A stretch of DNA of 64,000 nt. Origin: Tillus elongatus (lineage: Eukaryota; Arthropoda; Insecta; Coleoptera; Cleridae). Below, piece after piece: positions 27,799 to 40,200 of this stretch. Both the position numbers and the translations under genes were made by a program. Within the stretch, counting starts at the first letter, position 1. The number at the start of each line of letters is the position of its first letter. The notes beneath the pieces are model-generated. The model was not told the DNA's origin. It did not search any database and was given only the letters and a program-made list of their open reading frames with translations. The DNA is taken from NCBI GenBank assembly GCA_964006375.1, contig OZ023267.1:16007471-16071470 (forward strand), in the 5' to 3' direction.

Positions 27799-30795
27799 AT
27801 GACTCACTATCTCAACTCCTTTCTAGATGATCATGACGGTTATAACTGTAATTACGAAAATAATCTAGACAGCCTTCAAAACCTAAATGCCTCTTCTAAT
27901 GTAAATATTATTCATTTAAATATCCGTAGTATACGCAAAAACTATGAGGAGTTTCTAGTCTATATAGAATCCCTGAAAACTAACTTTGAAATAATAGTAT
28001 TATCAGAGTCTCATTGTATCACCGATTTGAATGATTTTCATATTCCAGATTACGATATTTTTTATAATGAAAGCAGATTAAATAAATGTGACGGCTCAAT
28101 AGTATATGTAAAAAGTACACTAAGGCCTCAAGGTGTAGTTCTGTGCTCAGGACAAACCAAATTTCTACGACTGATATTCAGTAAAAACAATGTAAATATG
28201 GGCTTAATTGCTTACTACAGGCCGCCATCATTTAAGACTCATGACTTTTTGACTGATCTGGATGATTTATTGTTGAGCAGGTCACATCGGGACCAACGTA
28301 TTGAGATATTTTGTGGTGATATTAATATCGACATTTCCAGACCGGACGACATTAGCAACACGTATTTAAATATCTTAGCTGAGAATGGATACAGACCTAG
28401 AATCAACAAGCATACTAGACTGGGCAATTTAACGGGGTCGTGTATATATCACTTCTTTTTCAAATGCCAAGATGCTAATATAAAATGCAATTCGACTATC
28501 TTGACATCTCCCATAACGGACCATCTGCCTATTGTATTGTCTATTGAAGCTGACCGCTCTAGCGCACCGAAGGAAAGTATACAAAAGAGCTACCGTCATA
28601 AAATAAATTTTAACAAGTTACAGCAACACCTTCTAAGTGAAACGTGGGAAGATGTTTATGACACGGATAATCCCAGTTACAGCGCTGAATTGTTCACAAA
28701 CCGTTTGCTGTCCCATATCTCGAATAGTACCGAAATGCATAATAAAGTAACACTTCCTAATAAGAAGCCACTGGGTAGGAAACCATGGATCACATCTGGT
28801 GTAATAAATTCCATGGTTACTCAAAATAGATTACGAGTTCACGCCACTCTAAACCCACAGGATACAGGTGCCCTAGAACAATACAAAAGATACAGAAATG
28901 CACTGAATAAAGTCATTGTCAAAACTAAACGTGAATACAATAAAAACTTAATAAGAACGGCGGATAATAACCCAAAAAATACTTGGAAAGCAATTAATGT
29001 GATAACAAACAATAATATAAACAAGCAAGTAAATTCTAAAGTGAAATCACTCAATGTTGAAAACCAGCTTATAGAAAATAACACAGAAATTGCCAATGGT
29101 TTCAATACTTATTTCAGTAACATTGGGAAAGAACTTGCTAACAGGGTCGCAAATCATAATAAGATAAATGGACCTATAAAATTGAATATAACATCCAAAC
29201 CAAGTAATTCAACTTCACTTTTTCTTAAACCAGTTACAGAATCAGAACTACTATCATACATTAACAAACTAAAAAATTCTTCATCTGCTACTCATGACCC
29301 GATTTCTAACCAAATAATTAAGATGTTTTATTCATACTTGATCCCTCCTCTTATGTACATAATTAATCTAGTCATAACAACCGGGATATTTCCAGACATC
29401 TATAAATCCTCTACAGTCATACCACTTTTTAAATCCGGAGACCCAACGCTACCGTCAAACTATCGCCCTATCTCTTTAACAAGTGTGATAGGTAAACTCA
29501 TCGAGCAGTGCATCAAATCTAGACTTCTCTCCTACGTGGAAAAAAACAATGTACTCAGCACGAATCAGCATGGCTTTCGACAGGGATCTAGCACGGAAAA
29601 AGCAATAGCCGAGGTCACACAATATATTAGTAACAGTATAGATAAAGGTAACAAATGCATTGGAGTTTTTCTCGATCTTGCCAAGGCTTTTGATACCATT
29701 GCACATGATATTCTCATCCAAAAACTCGAAAACATTGGCATCAGAGGCACTACTTTAGAGCTATTTAAATCATATATATACAAACGAAGACAGAGAGTTA
29801 AAATAAATGACTCGTTCAGTAACTACAAGGACGTAACATGCGGTGTGCCTCAAGGCACGGTCCTCGGACCTATTTTGTTTTTGCTGTACATAAATGAATT
29901 ACTCGATGTTAATATATGTGGCAAGATTGTATGCTTTGCAGACGATACTGTTTTGCTTTTCAACGATTCCAACTGGCACAATGTAGCAAATGTCGCCTCC
30001 GAGGGTGTCAGAAAAGTCAAGACATGGCTTGACAAAAACATGTTGACAATAAACTTGAACAAAACAAAATTTTTAACATTCACCCCATTGGCATCACATA
30101 CACGAAATATAAACAGTATTGTCGTGCATGATTATGATTGTGTCCCGGGAAATTATTGCACATGCAACAACATAAGACAAGATAGCAGTGTTAGATATTT
30201 GGGCGTTTTCATTGACCAGCACCTAAAATGGAATGTACATATAGAATATATAAACAACAAAATTCGAAAAACTGTATATAAATTTAAACAGTTACGTGAA
30301 ATTCTATCCTGGAAGTGGTTAAAGTGCGTTTATAGTTGCATTGTCGAATCTATCTTAAACTATGCTATTACGGCATGGGGAAACCCATACGAAACTCACT
30401 TAAAATGCCTTAGAGTTACACAAAAATGGATAATAAAAACAATGTTAAACAAACCTATATTATACCCAAGTACACAAGTATTCCAGGATAGTGATTTGTC
30501 TAACTTAACAGACCTGTACATATTATCGGTTGCCAAGTTTATGAAAAAGTTTCCCATTTATCGGACGCCGCTGTCTCATAAAATAACTACTAGGTCAATA
30601 AGCAACGACAAACTATCAGTGCCCTTTAAGGCACTAAACCTCACACAGCAACATATCTCATACTTTGGTCCTTTGATATACAATGAGATTCCATTAATAA
30701 TCTTACATAATAAAACTAAAATTTTCAATAAAACCCTAAAAAATTGGTATAAAATGCATAAAACACTTGTTAAAAAGAAAATTAATAAATTGTAA
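27799..30795 (+). CDS. LINE-B ORF2: APE endonuclease and reverse transcriptase
   Basis: 998 codons, no stop. The N-terminal half is an APE-type endonuclease that nicks target DNA: 'HLNIRS' (N41), 'VLSES' (E70), 'CGDINIDI' (D174, N176), 'SCIYHFF' (215-220) and 'ITDHLPI' (D241, H242). The RT follows: 'VIPLFKSGDPTLPSNYRPIS', 'QHGFRQGSSTEKA', 'FLDLAKAFDTI' (first catalytic D626), 'CGVPQGTVLGP' and 'CFADDTVLLF' (D715, D716), then the thumb ('VRYLGVFIDQHLKW'). The protein performs target-primed reverse transcription. One oddity is Y217 where related enzymes have the Asp of the I-D-H-I motif; this could weaken or abolish DNA cleavage, although insertion into open TA DNA might tolerate it. No RNase H or C-terminal zinc knuckle is seen. 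The first ATG (27799) leaves a normal-length N-terminus before 'NIRS', so the start is reasonable. Clade placement (CR1/L2/Daphne-like) is tentative. Confidence 0.92.
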   Translation: MTHYLNSFLDDHDGYNCNYENNLDSLQNLNASSNVNIIHLNIRSIRKNYEEFLVYIESLKTNFEIIVLSESHCITDLNDFHIPDYDIFYNESRLNKCDGSIVYVKSTLRPQGVVLCSGQTKFLRLIFSKNNVNMGLIAYYRPPSFKTHDFLTDLDDLLLSRSHRDQRIEIFCGDINIDISRPDDISNTYLNILAENGYRPRINKHTRLGNLTGSCIYHFFFKCQDANIKCNSTILTSPITDHLPIVLSIEADRSSAPKESIQKSYRHKINFNKLQQHLLSETWEDVYDTDNPSYSAELFTNRLLSHISNSTEMHNKVTLPNKKPLGRKPWITSGVINSMVTQNRLRVHATLNPQDTGALEQYKRYRNALNKVIVKTKREYNKNLIRTADNNPKNTWKAINVITNNNINKQVNSKVKSLNVENQLIENNTEIANGFNTYFSNIGKELANRVANHNKINGPIKLNITSKPSNSTSLFLKPVTESELLSYINKLKNSSSATHDPISNQIIKMFYSYLIPPLMYIINLVITTGIFPDIYKSSTVIPLFKSGDPTLPSNYRPISLTSVIGKLIEQCIKSRLLSYVEKNNVLSTNQHGFRQGSSTEKAIAEVTQYISNSIDKGNKCIGVFLDLAKAFDTIAHDILIQKLENIGIRGTTLELFKSYIYKRRQRVKINDSFSNYKDVTCGVPQGTVLGPILFLLYINELLDVNICGKIVCFADDTVLLFNDSNWHNVANVASEGVRKVKTWLDKNMLTINLNKTKFLTFTPLASHTRNINSIVVHDYDCVPGNYCTCNNIRQDSSVRYLGVFIDQHLKWNVHIEYINNKIRKTVYKFKQLREILSWKWLKCVYSCIVESILNYAITAWGNPYETHLKCLRVTQKWIIKTMLNKPILYPSTQVFQDSDLSNLTDLYILSVAKFMKKFPIYRTPLSHKITTRSISNDKLSVPFKALNLTQQHISYFGPLIYNEIPLIILHNKTKIFNKTLKNWYKMHKTLVKKKINKL

Positions 30796-31140
30796 ACAAT
30801 CAATATCGTTCTTGAATTGTAACCGCGGTCAGTCACGTCATGCAGTACATATACTTTTAAAGTTTTAGTGTTGTAGATATTAAGGTTTATTTAGGCTAAT
30901 TTAGGAACTTTAGGAATGTTAATATATTTAGTTAGTATGTCAATATTATATTATGTTAATTTACATCTAAAAAGTAAAACAGAAATGAAGAAGGTGTACA
31001 CACAAATCCTACGGATTTACAGTACACTCATTAACTTAATACATTAATTAATTAATTATTCATATGTTCATTTTATCTTATTTAAGCTTTATATGTTAAG
31101 ATACCTTATTAGTATTTTATCAGAAATTGTTATCTTGAAC

Positions 31141-31424
<284 letters not shown>

Positions 31425-31785
31425 GTTCTAGAAAATTTGTCGATTGAAAAGTTAAGTTATAAGCATTTTATTTTTAAACAATTATTAACAAAGATATAGG
31501 TAAAAAAAAGTCAATAAATGAATGCTAATGGTCGTATAAGTTGCAACCGGTGAATGATACCAGAAAAAATATTTAACAAAAAATATGAAAAATGCAATTA
31601 TCTACAATAAAGGTCATTACCATTTTTGGTCTAAAGTGCACGGTTACGGAGGTATAGGTCGAAACGGTTTTTCTCAAAATGGCGGCACTTCCGCCCTCCT
31701 AATTTGTAAGTATTTTGTGTATTTACATTCAGTACGTAATTCTGAACCTATCTACCAAAAAAAATAACTCATGTAGTTTAATGCA
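31425..31785 (-). repeat. Right arm of the large inverted repeat
   Basis: Reverse complement of 25690-26070. It reads 'aatttgtcgattgaaaag', then 'aaatggcggcacttccgccc' and 'tacgtaattctgaacctat'. See the left arm. Confidence 0.75.
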
Positions 31786-32500
31786 GAAAAAAATTCTCTA
31801 TTGTCTGTACTATAACGCTTTTGCTTAAAAAACATGAATCTCCTGGTCACGTAGTTAAATAAGCCACTAGCAATGAAATCGCAATCATCAAACCAACTTC
31901 TGGTGTAGCAATTCTCTGTCACACCCTCGACCAGTTGGCATTATCCTTCATTAGAATCAACGTCAGGTGCGGAGGAAATCCGCATGTTGGCAATATGTGT
32001 AATGTTAAAATAATGCTGTGTTACGACACGGCACAGGTTCCGGTAAGGGCTCCGGTATCGGCTCCGGTATGAAGGTGTCCGTAGTTTTGGGAGACTGAAA
32101 GAGGACAGAGGGGAGAATACGCCGTTATCCTCCTGCTATCTCGAACACGTGCTACAAAAGCATATTGCCATTTGGATTATGCGACTTATAATGACATCGG
32201 CACAAACGACATTAATGTGGTGCGTGTCGAATAGACGAAATCACTGCGGATATGCCATCTCTATGAAACGACAGTATCGAAAACGCGTGAGCATTTCCGT
32301 TAACACCGCCTATCTTATCTCAGATTATTGTTGTTTCTACCTTATTGGTGTAAATACGTGTAGGTTTGTGAGTGTCTATGTATTTTCTCTTATGTATTTA
32401 TGTATATATTTTATTTCGAAACCATATATGTATAACCGTATATTAGTATGTAGTTATTCGTTTTGTCTAACTACTAAAAACGGGTTAACGTTGTGTATTG
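31786..32500. other. Unassigned DNA
   Basis: Includes a short imperfect repeat of 'gctccggtat' (about 32040-32075) and an open frame of 123 codons (32149-32520) with low-complexity Tyr/Ser/Cys-rich content and no recognisable domain. I do not call it a gene. Confidence 0.35.
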
Positions 32501-32824
32501 TTTTAGCGAATTTTCGCTAGAGAGATTCACTAGATTTTAGTAGAAAAAATTAACTAGTGGGGAGATCCCGAATTTAGAATTTTGAAAATTGTCTTGTCAA
32601 CTGAGGGAGAACACCGATAACTCAAAAAATTACAGACCGATTTCGATAAAATTTGAAAGGTACCTTTTCCTTATAAGTGGATTGAATAGGTTCGTTAACC
32701 AGTAGCATCGGACCAGGCCATCCGCAAAATTTTTGAGTTTTATTAAAGGAAAAAAAAATCTCTGAAAATAGCAACGCACAAAACTTGGTACGCAGCTTTG
32801 CATTAGTGAATTTTTTTTTAATTT
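32501..32824 (-). mobile_element. TA-core interspersed repeat, copy H (no TA tract)
   Basis: Hairpin-end-like text 'ttagcgaattttcgcta' and 'attcactaga' (about 32503-32533), then 'caccgataactcaaaaaatt', 'ataggttcgttaaccag' and ends at 'cattagtgaatttttt' (32801-32819). The TA tract present at this place in other copies is absent. Confidence 0.55.
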
Positions 32825-35657
32825 CAATAACTCACCACGAGGGCTTACAGCCTAAATAATATCGTACGGCGGGTGTCGACAAGGAGGAAAGAGGCAACTT
32901 GTTAATTCTGGACTTGAAGGTTTGGAGGTTCGGGGGAGAAGGAAAAATATGTGCCGGCAAGGAATTCCACAACTTGGAAGTCCTTGGGACAAAAGAGCGG
33001 ACATAACAAGATGTTCTATGTCTAGTGACCTGGACAGTAAGAGGGTGCATTCGCTCTGTTTCCCTGGTAGATCTGTTGGGGGCAGCAGGTGGAGGAACTA
33101 TGGAAGAAAGCTCCCCTCAGCAGTGACCGTGCAGATGTCTAAATAAAAAGAGAAAGAGGTCACCAGCGGCACGTCGGTGGGCAAGGGAGGGCAGCCTTTG
33201 GGTGAGGGTTGGGTCACCGACGAGACGTATAGCTCTCTTCTGAATAGAGTCCAGGATAGCGAGTGTAGAAGCGGCAGCGGCACCCCAGATGTGGGAGCAA
33301 TATTCGAGGTTTGGTCTTATTTGTAAAGTATATGTAGTATAGAGATTAGCTGGTGAAAAGTATTTGCGAGCCCGGAAGAGGAAAACTAATTTCTTAACAG
33401 CCGCTTCTGCAATTGATGTGACATGTTGGTGCCAATTGATATTTCGATCCACAGATATGCCAACAAGTGAAAAGGACTCATTACTTTGAATAACTTGGTT
33501 GTTTATTGTGATTGGTCTAGGGCTGGTGTATCTCTTATGAGAAAGAAAGCAAGACTGTGATTTAGTGGGGTTGAATTATACAAGATTTTTAATACTTTTT
33601 GGAGATCCACGGAGATAGAACCCTCCATGAGTCTGCGATCCTCATATAATTGGGCTAAAGGGACAGGCTTAGAATATTGTATATTTGAGCGGAGGGTGCT
33701 GTCGTCCGCGTAACTGTGAACTGGTTGGATGTGCTGAAGAGGAGGTCATTGATGTGGAGAAGCAACAAAGTAGAGGCTAAATCTGAACCTTGAGGAATTC
33801 CTGCATTAATTGGATACAGTTTAGAGGAATGGCCATCCACGACAACAGAAATGCTCCGGTTGAAGAGGAAATTTGCTCTCCACGTACAGAGTTTTGGTGG
33901 TAGGCCATAGGCCGGCAGTTTATTAAGCAGCGCTGCGTGCCAGACCTGGTCGAATGCTTTGGATATGTCTAGAGCGACAATCTGGGATTCGCCGTGTAGT
34001 TCCATAGACTTGTTCCAAGAATGGGTGAGAAAGGAAAGGAGGTCGGCAGTTGATCTGCGCTGACGGAATCCATACTGCCTGTCGTGGATTAGACTGTGTT
34101 GTTCAAGAAATTTTAGTAATTCGGTGTCTATATACTTTTCCATCACTTTAGAGATGACTAAAAGGGGAGAAATAGGTCTGTAGTTGCTAGGAAGCGCCTT
34201 CGATCCTTTCTTGGGGACGGGTTGTACTCGAGCAGTTTTCCAATTACTAGGGAATATGCCTCTTTGTAAGATGTCTGAAACAGACGAGTCAGGACAGGAG
34301 CAAGTTCTGGTGCGCATTTTTTGACAACAATTGCTGGGATCTCGTCAAGGCCAGAGGCTTTCATGGTATTAAGAGAAGATATCATCTTTCGTACCTTTTT
34401 AGTTTTTTGAAAATGATATCCGTCATTTTATGCGTGACATTGGGGACTGTTGGTGGTTGAACATTTGGAGGTGGGTTGAGAGTATAATTGCCGGCAAACA
34501 ACAAGGCAAAAAGTTCAGCCTTGCCCAGGGCGGTAGAAACAATTTCGTCTCCTGAGACAAGAGGTGAGAACGTGCTCTTGCAGAAATTATTCCCAATAGA
34601 TTCAGCAAGAGTCCAGAAGTGTTTGCTGCCGCTGGAGCTTAAAAGAACTTTGTTTTTGATGTGGTTATTAAACGAGTTTCTGCCTCAGAAAGAATGCGGA
34701 CATAGCGGTTTCTTGCGTCGTTAAATGCTTGACGGTTTTCTTGACTGGGATTGTGTAGAAGTTTTTTGTGGGCGTTGATCTTTTTAAGTGTGGCCTTGTC
34801 ACAGGATTTAGAGAACCAGGGCTTTTGAGTGGCTGCAGATGTTTTCTGTGTACGTGGAATAAATAATTCCACGCCAGATTGGATAATTTCGGTGACGTTT
34901 TGTGAGATATCAAAGGGGGCAGGATGAGAGAAGTGGACAGACGCCCATGGAAATGAGGAAAAGTAATTTTGCATTTCGTCCCAGTTCGCGGAGTTGTAGT
35001 ACCAAACGATACGTGGGTCTGATGACTGTGTGACATCGGGTTGCATTGCGCAAGAAGCAGTGACCATGCCGTGGTCTGAGTGACCCAGGGGGGCGGTGAT
35101 TGATATTTTATAGCAGTCAGTATTTGTAGTAAGAAGGAGATTCAAGGGATTTGAGCTGTGTGTTGGGATGCGGGGAAAGTAAGTAGGTTGCTGAACCATA
35201 TTGGCTAAAGAATTGCTGACTGCAAAGGCCTCCACTGCTCTCCTTTGTGGATCGGTTTTTGAAGATCCTAGCCATTCCTTATTAAGAACATTGAAGTCAC
35301 CAAGAATAGTGACCTCGGAGGAAGGATATTCAGAAATCAGATGGTCGATTTTTTTAGAAAGCTAGTGGAAGAGCTGGACAAAATGGTTGTCAGAAGCTGA
35401 CCGGTAAATGCAACAGATGAATTTAGTTGCAGCCCTGAGAGCGAGTTTTATCCATAGAATGTCTTTTCTTCCAGCTTTTAAATTGGGGAGTTTGGTGCAG
35501 GGTAGATTGCTACGGACGTACGCGCACACGCCTCCATGCAATCTAAAAGAAGTAAGGAGCTCATACCCCGGGAAATTAAGGTGATTAGTGGCTGTTTTGG
35601 AACTGATCTGAGTTTCGGTGAGGAAGAGGAGTTGGGGCCTATTAGCCTGGAGAGTCT
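32825..35657 (-). mobile_element. LINE family A, longest copy
   Basis: Minus-strand APE-type LINE of about 2.8 kb, truncated at its 5' edge inside the codons for 'NRPQLLFL' near 35657. In order it shows endonuclease text ('AVSNSLANMVQQPTYF', 'RIPTHSSNPLNLLLT', 'LGHSDHGMV', 'DPRIVWYYNSANWDEM'), the linker, RT ('VQPVPKKGSKALPSNYRPIS', 'DRQYGFRQRRSTADLLSFL', 'ALDISKAFDQVWH', 'GIPQGSDLAS', then the YADD-equivalent region near 33710 with a frame change) and the C-terminal 'RTSKLWNSLPAHIF', 'SSLSTPAVR', to a UTR and oligo(A) near 32825. Frame shifts at about 33570, 33720, 34250, 34650 and 35370 break the coding sequence. It serves as the in-window reference for the deletions in the copy at 11151-13690. 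It abuts a TA-core remnant on one side and a mariner-like fragment on the other. Confidence 0.85.
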
Positions 35658-35689
35658 GGATTTAGGCGCGGCGGGATCGTCAATTTTTG

Positions 35690-36233
35690 TAACAGCCATA
35701 TTTGGGCTGACGAAAATCCCCACGTAATTTTTGAAAGGCCTCATCAACAGCAATTTCCCTTAAATGTGTGTGCTGTAATTTTAGGGTGTAATTTGATAGG
35801 ACCAATTTTTTTACCTCACAGATTTATTGCTACAACTTATCTTGAATTCCTGCAAAAGCAACTAAATGGTTTATTCGAAAATGTACCTCTTGACATAAGA
35901 CATAACCTGTGGTTTATGTATGACCCCCCCCCCACGATGCCCCCCACACACACACACTTCGCCCTAAATGTCAGAAATTACCTAAGCAATACTTTTGGAC
36001 GCAGATGGATCGGACGCAGTGGACCTCAGCCATGACCGGCTCGATCCCCTGATTTAAATCCTGAGGACTTTTATTTATGGGGGCATCTCGAAAGTATTGT
36101 TTATGAAGCAAATGTTGATGATCTGCAGCAAAGAATTGTACTTGGATGCGAACAAATTAGAAATACACCAGAAATATTTCTCAGAGTACGACGTTGTATG
36201 CTCCGCAGAATACGAAAGTGTATTGAAGTGTAG
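35690..36233 (+). pseudogene. DDE transposase C-terminal part, catalytic motif disrupted
   Basis: Reads 'HIWADENPHV', 'GCNLIGPIFLPH', 'LEFLQKQLN', 'FALNVRNYLSNTFGRRWIG', 'PARSPDLNPEDFYLWGHL' and 'RRCMLRRIRKCIE', the DDE_3 half of a mariner-like transposase related to, but distinct from, the DUF4817 copies. The second catalytic motif, usually D-G-A-P-x-H-F, is replaced by D followed by a Pro/Thr/His-rich insert, then H-F-A. The DNA there is a run of C and (CA)n (about 35923-35957), so a microsatellite has grown inside the active-site codons. A TGA (about 36034) replaces the Trp codon before P-A-R-S-P-D. It is non-functional. Confidence 0.8.
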
Positions 36234-36750
36234 GGTGGCCATTTTGGACATTTATTGTAGTCAGGTATCATAAAATGTTATAAACTTTTTTATTTGTTGC
36301 TAAAATTTGTAGACAATGCAATTATTTACTTGAGGAAAATTAATTTTTGAGCGACATCGACATACAAAAATCGAAATATCTCGAAAATGTTGTGTCTGAG
36401 ATATTTGGATCAAATATTGCTTACAGATACGGGCTGCAATGTAGCTATACCGTAGGTCGATATTACTGGGTGTCAAAAATTATAGCCAATTGAATGCAAA
36501 CATAGTCTTGCAGGTGGCGCCCTCTACCAGCAGTGTTATTAACAATATTGCATGCCAACTTTCGCGCACAAATTTTAATTTCACTCAGACTTATTCGTGA
36601 AAACTGACTAAAACAAATAACTTTAACACGCTGTAATTAAAAAACTAAGCATTTGCGGACCCATGTTTATACGAAAAAATAGTCCTATTTTTTGTGCTGA
36701 ATGTTCACCTGTAACATAGACTATCATTTTTGAAACACCCTGTACTATTA
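35690..36750 (+). mobile_element. Mariner-like transposon fragment (3' half)
   Basis: The transposase part (about 35690-36233) is followed by a 3' region ending in 'gaaacaccctgta' (36730-36742), which as 'tacagggtgtttc' on the other strand is a typical IS630-Tc1-mariner outer end next to TA. The left TIR and N-terminal HTH are missing; the fragment begins directly beside the truncated family A LINE. Confidence 0.7.
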
Positions 36751-37172
36751 TAGCTATTTACAGCTAGATGCTGACAAAATGTGCTCATAAACGCAAAGTA
36801 TCTTACATCCACGATTTGATATTAAATTTAATGGAACAATGTGGGATGTTTCGCAATGGAGTAGGTAACAATACTCCTGGCTCAAAAACGACACAACTAG
36901 CCTGATTGTGAATCAAATAGAGTAGCTCTGGCCACATGGGAAATTTTCGCTAATGCCACACCTACCCCCCTATCATTCCCTTGCCTTCTTTTCCCATCTG
37001 TCTCTCTCTACCGTACATCCCATGTGACCCTCAACTGTTACCGGAACAAAAAAGTTAACGCCACACTCATCACACGATACGTACTTTATCAATTATCACG
37101 CCGTTTTACTGCCATTATTTGGATTACGCGGAGCACTCACATGCTGATGCGCTTTCCAGCATTAAGCAAAAA
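36751..37172. other. Unassigned DNA before the tandem array
   Basis: No gene recognised; ends at the first boundary of the 2-kb array (the 'ggaataagagcacaggag' start). Confidence 0.35.
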
Positions 37173-38221
37173 GGAATAAGAGCACAGGAGAGCTGGGAAT
37201 TTTTTAATGGTTTGAAAAGAGAGTTCTCTATACTGTTTTGTTCAGTTTGAATAATTGAAGAGTATAGTGATTTATTTGTGTTAAACGTTAACGAGGTTAT
37301 TTTTAATTTATTGGCGAATGGACGGCAGCAGTTTTACGTTAGAATTTTGACATGATACAGCTTTATTGATGCAAATCAATTGACGGGAAAGTAAATGTTT
37401 TTAAACGTCCAGTATTCAGTTTTTGTATTAAGAGACAAATTATTATCACATTCTTAGCAGGAAGTCGCCTGGTCGACGCAATCATGATTTTCTGTCTCCA
37501 GTAGCGATCTTTATTTCTTTGTAATTTCCTGTTTTTAGGTGCGCCAGATTTTCCAAAAATTGCCCCCTTGGTCTATCCCTTATATTTTCTTCAAATACGC
37601 GTCCTTCGTATAGCGTTGCTAAACAGTTACAAGTAGTAAGCCCGTCGAGGGTAATCTCAGGTCATGTTACCTTTGCGGTCTTTCTGCAATTCTTTCGTTC
37701 CTTTGGTCAACAGTAAATCTTGCATCGGAACGATCAGTCATCGACTTCTTATTTATCTCTGCAGATTTTGCTGGTGTTTAGACCCCGTCAGTTGGCCTGA
37801 TTGTTATATTTCATCCCCATAGAAGCATGCAGGGCACGCTAGCCCTATCGGACCAGTAAAAAAAAAATTCTAAAAATAAATTGTATCTCAAAAAAATAAC
37901 CAAGTTATTTTGATCAATTTTGGTTGGTATGTTGCCCTTGTTAATACCTTACTCCACGAAAACTTAACTTTCTTGGTTTATAGAAAATTAAGTTATACAA
38001 ATTTGAAGTATTTAATGATAAATCGCTACCATACCGAAATTGCTGCGTCCCGAAATTTTCATCACTTTAATTTGACTTTAACACCTCTGGACATAAAGTT
38101 TAATTCATTATAACAATTAGTGGAATCTCACTCAAATTCAATAAGCTAGGAAAATTCGGGGGGTTAACTGTTGCACTTTATGATAACAAGTAGTTGAGGC
38201 ATAACCTCAACCCCTCGGCAA

Positions 38222-39167
38222 GTGGTAGTGGACTTTTCCTTTACGTGATAGTAAATCTTTTTTTCATGCCCGAGCAGGTACCACCCTTTACATCAAGGGG
38301 CCGGTGAAGTCTCAACGGACGTTACTGGTTCTGGTGTATGAGTCGGTTCCCCTTATAAATAAAAATGAAGATGGCTCCTCCTTGTACAAAAGATTCCGGA
38401 GATAAAAAAACCCCTGCATTCGGATCTCCGGGAGAGGGGTGTGCAGAATGCGAGGGCATCAAGATTTAACATATCCTTCTCGAATATATGTGGCCTAAAT
38501 TCTAACCTGAACTCCGTCCACCATTTCCTCCAGGATAATAGGCCCCAACTTCTCTTCCTCTCCGAAATCCAAATCAGTGACAAAACAGCCACTAATCACC
38601 TTAATTTCCCGGGGTATGAGCTCCTCACTTCCTTTAGGTTGCATGGAGGTGTGTGCGCATTCGTCCGTAGCAATATACCCTGCACCAGACTCCCCAATTT
38701 GGAAGCTGGAAGAAAACACATTTTGGATGAAACTCTCTCAGGGCTGCAACTAAATTCATATGTTGCATTTACCGGCCAACTTCTGACCACAATTTTGTCC
38801 AGCTCTTCAATTAGCTTTCTGAAAAAATCGACCATCTGATTTCTGAATATCCTTCCTCCGATGTCACTATTCTTGGTGACTTCAATGTCCATAATAAGGA
38901 ATGGCTAGGATGTTCAAAAACCGATCTACAAGGGAGAGCAGTGGAGACCTTCGCAGTCAGCAATTCCTTGGCCAATATGGTTCAGCTACCTACTTACTTT
39001 CCTCGCATCCCAACACACAGCTCAAATCCTTTGGATCTCCTTCTTACCATAAAACCTGAATGCTATAAGATAACAATGGTCGCTCACACCATGGCATGGT
39101 CACTGATTCCTACGCAATGCAACTCGAGGTCACACAGTCAGCACACCCACGTATCGTTTGGCACAAA
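38222..39167 (+). pseudogene. LINE family A 5' end in array unit 1
   Basis: 5' UTR from 'gtggtagtggacttttcc' then the endonuclease N-terminus: 'MKMAPPCTKDSGD', 'SFSNICGLNSNLNSVHHF', 'LLFLSEIQISDKTATNHL', 'GGVCAFVRSNIPCTRL'. Shifting frame near 38400 and 38820, it goes on to 'VTILGDFNVHNKEWLG'-like text and 'AVSNSLANMVQLPTYF'. It is cut at 39167 inside the endonuclease. The catalytic E (SEIQ in place of TETQ) and the GDFN motif are present but in different frames, so it is inactive. Confidence 0.85.
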
Positions 39168-40200
39168 GGAATAAGAGCACAGGAGAGCTGGGAATTTTTT
39201 AATGGTTTGAAAAGAGAGTTCTCTATACTGTTTTGTTCAGTTTGAATAATTGACGAGTGCAGTGATTTATTTGTGTTAAACGTTAACGAGGTTATTTTTA
39301 ATTTATTGGCGAATGGACGGCAGCAGTTTTACGTTAGAATTTCGACATGATACAGCTTTATTGATACAAATCGATTGGTTGGCAAGTAACCATTTTTAAA
39401 CGTCAAGTATTCGCTTTTTGTATTAAGAGACAAATTATTATCACATTCTTAGCAGGAAGTCGCCTGGTCGACGCAATCATGATTTTCTGTCTCCAGTAGC
39501 GATCTTTATTTCATTGTAAGTTCCTGTTTTTAGGTGCGCCAGATTTTCCAAAAATTGCCCCCTTGGTCTATCCCTTATATTTTCTTCAAATACGCGTCCT
39601 TCGTATAGCATTGCTAAAGAGTTACCAGTAGTAAGACCGTCGGGGGTAAACTCAGGTCATGTTACCTTTGCGGTCTCTCTACAATTGTTTCGTTCCTCTT
39701 GTCAACAGAAAATCTTGCATCGGAACGATCAGTCATCGACTTCCTATTTGCCTCTGCAGATTTCGCTGGTGTTTAGACCCTTTCAGTTGGCCTGATTGTT
39801 ATATTTCATGCCCATAGAAGCATGCAGGGCACGCCAGCCCTATCGGGCCAGTTTTTCTAAAAAAATATATATTTTTTTGTATCTAAAAGAAAACAAGTTA
39901 TTTTGATCAAATTTAGTTGGTATATTGCCCTTGTTATTACCTTACTCCACGTAAACTTGACTTTCTAGGTTTATAGAAAATTAAGTTATACAAATTTGAA
40001 GTATTTAATGATAAATCGCTACCATACCGAAATTGCTGCGTCCCGAAATTTTTATCACTTTAATTTGACTTTAACACCTCTGGACATAAAGTTTAATTCA
40101 TTATAACAATTAGTGGAATCTCACTCAAATTCAATAAGCTAGGAAAATTCGGGGGGTTAACTGTTGCACTTTATGATAACAAGTAGTTGAGGCATAACCT

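Noticed and set aside
32149..32520. 123-codon frame as a possible host gene
   Set aside because: Low-complexity composition, no domain, no splice or promoter evidence, surrounded by repeats.
38596..38892. 98-codon minus-strand frame conserved in all array units
   Set aside because: Its conservation follows from unit duplication; it is antisense to the LINE endonuclease.
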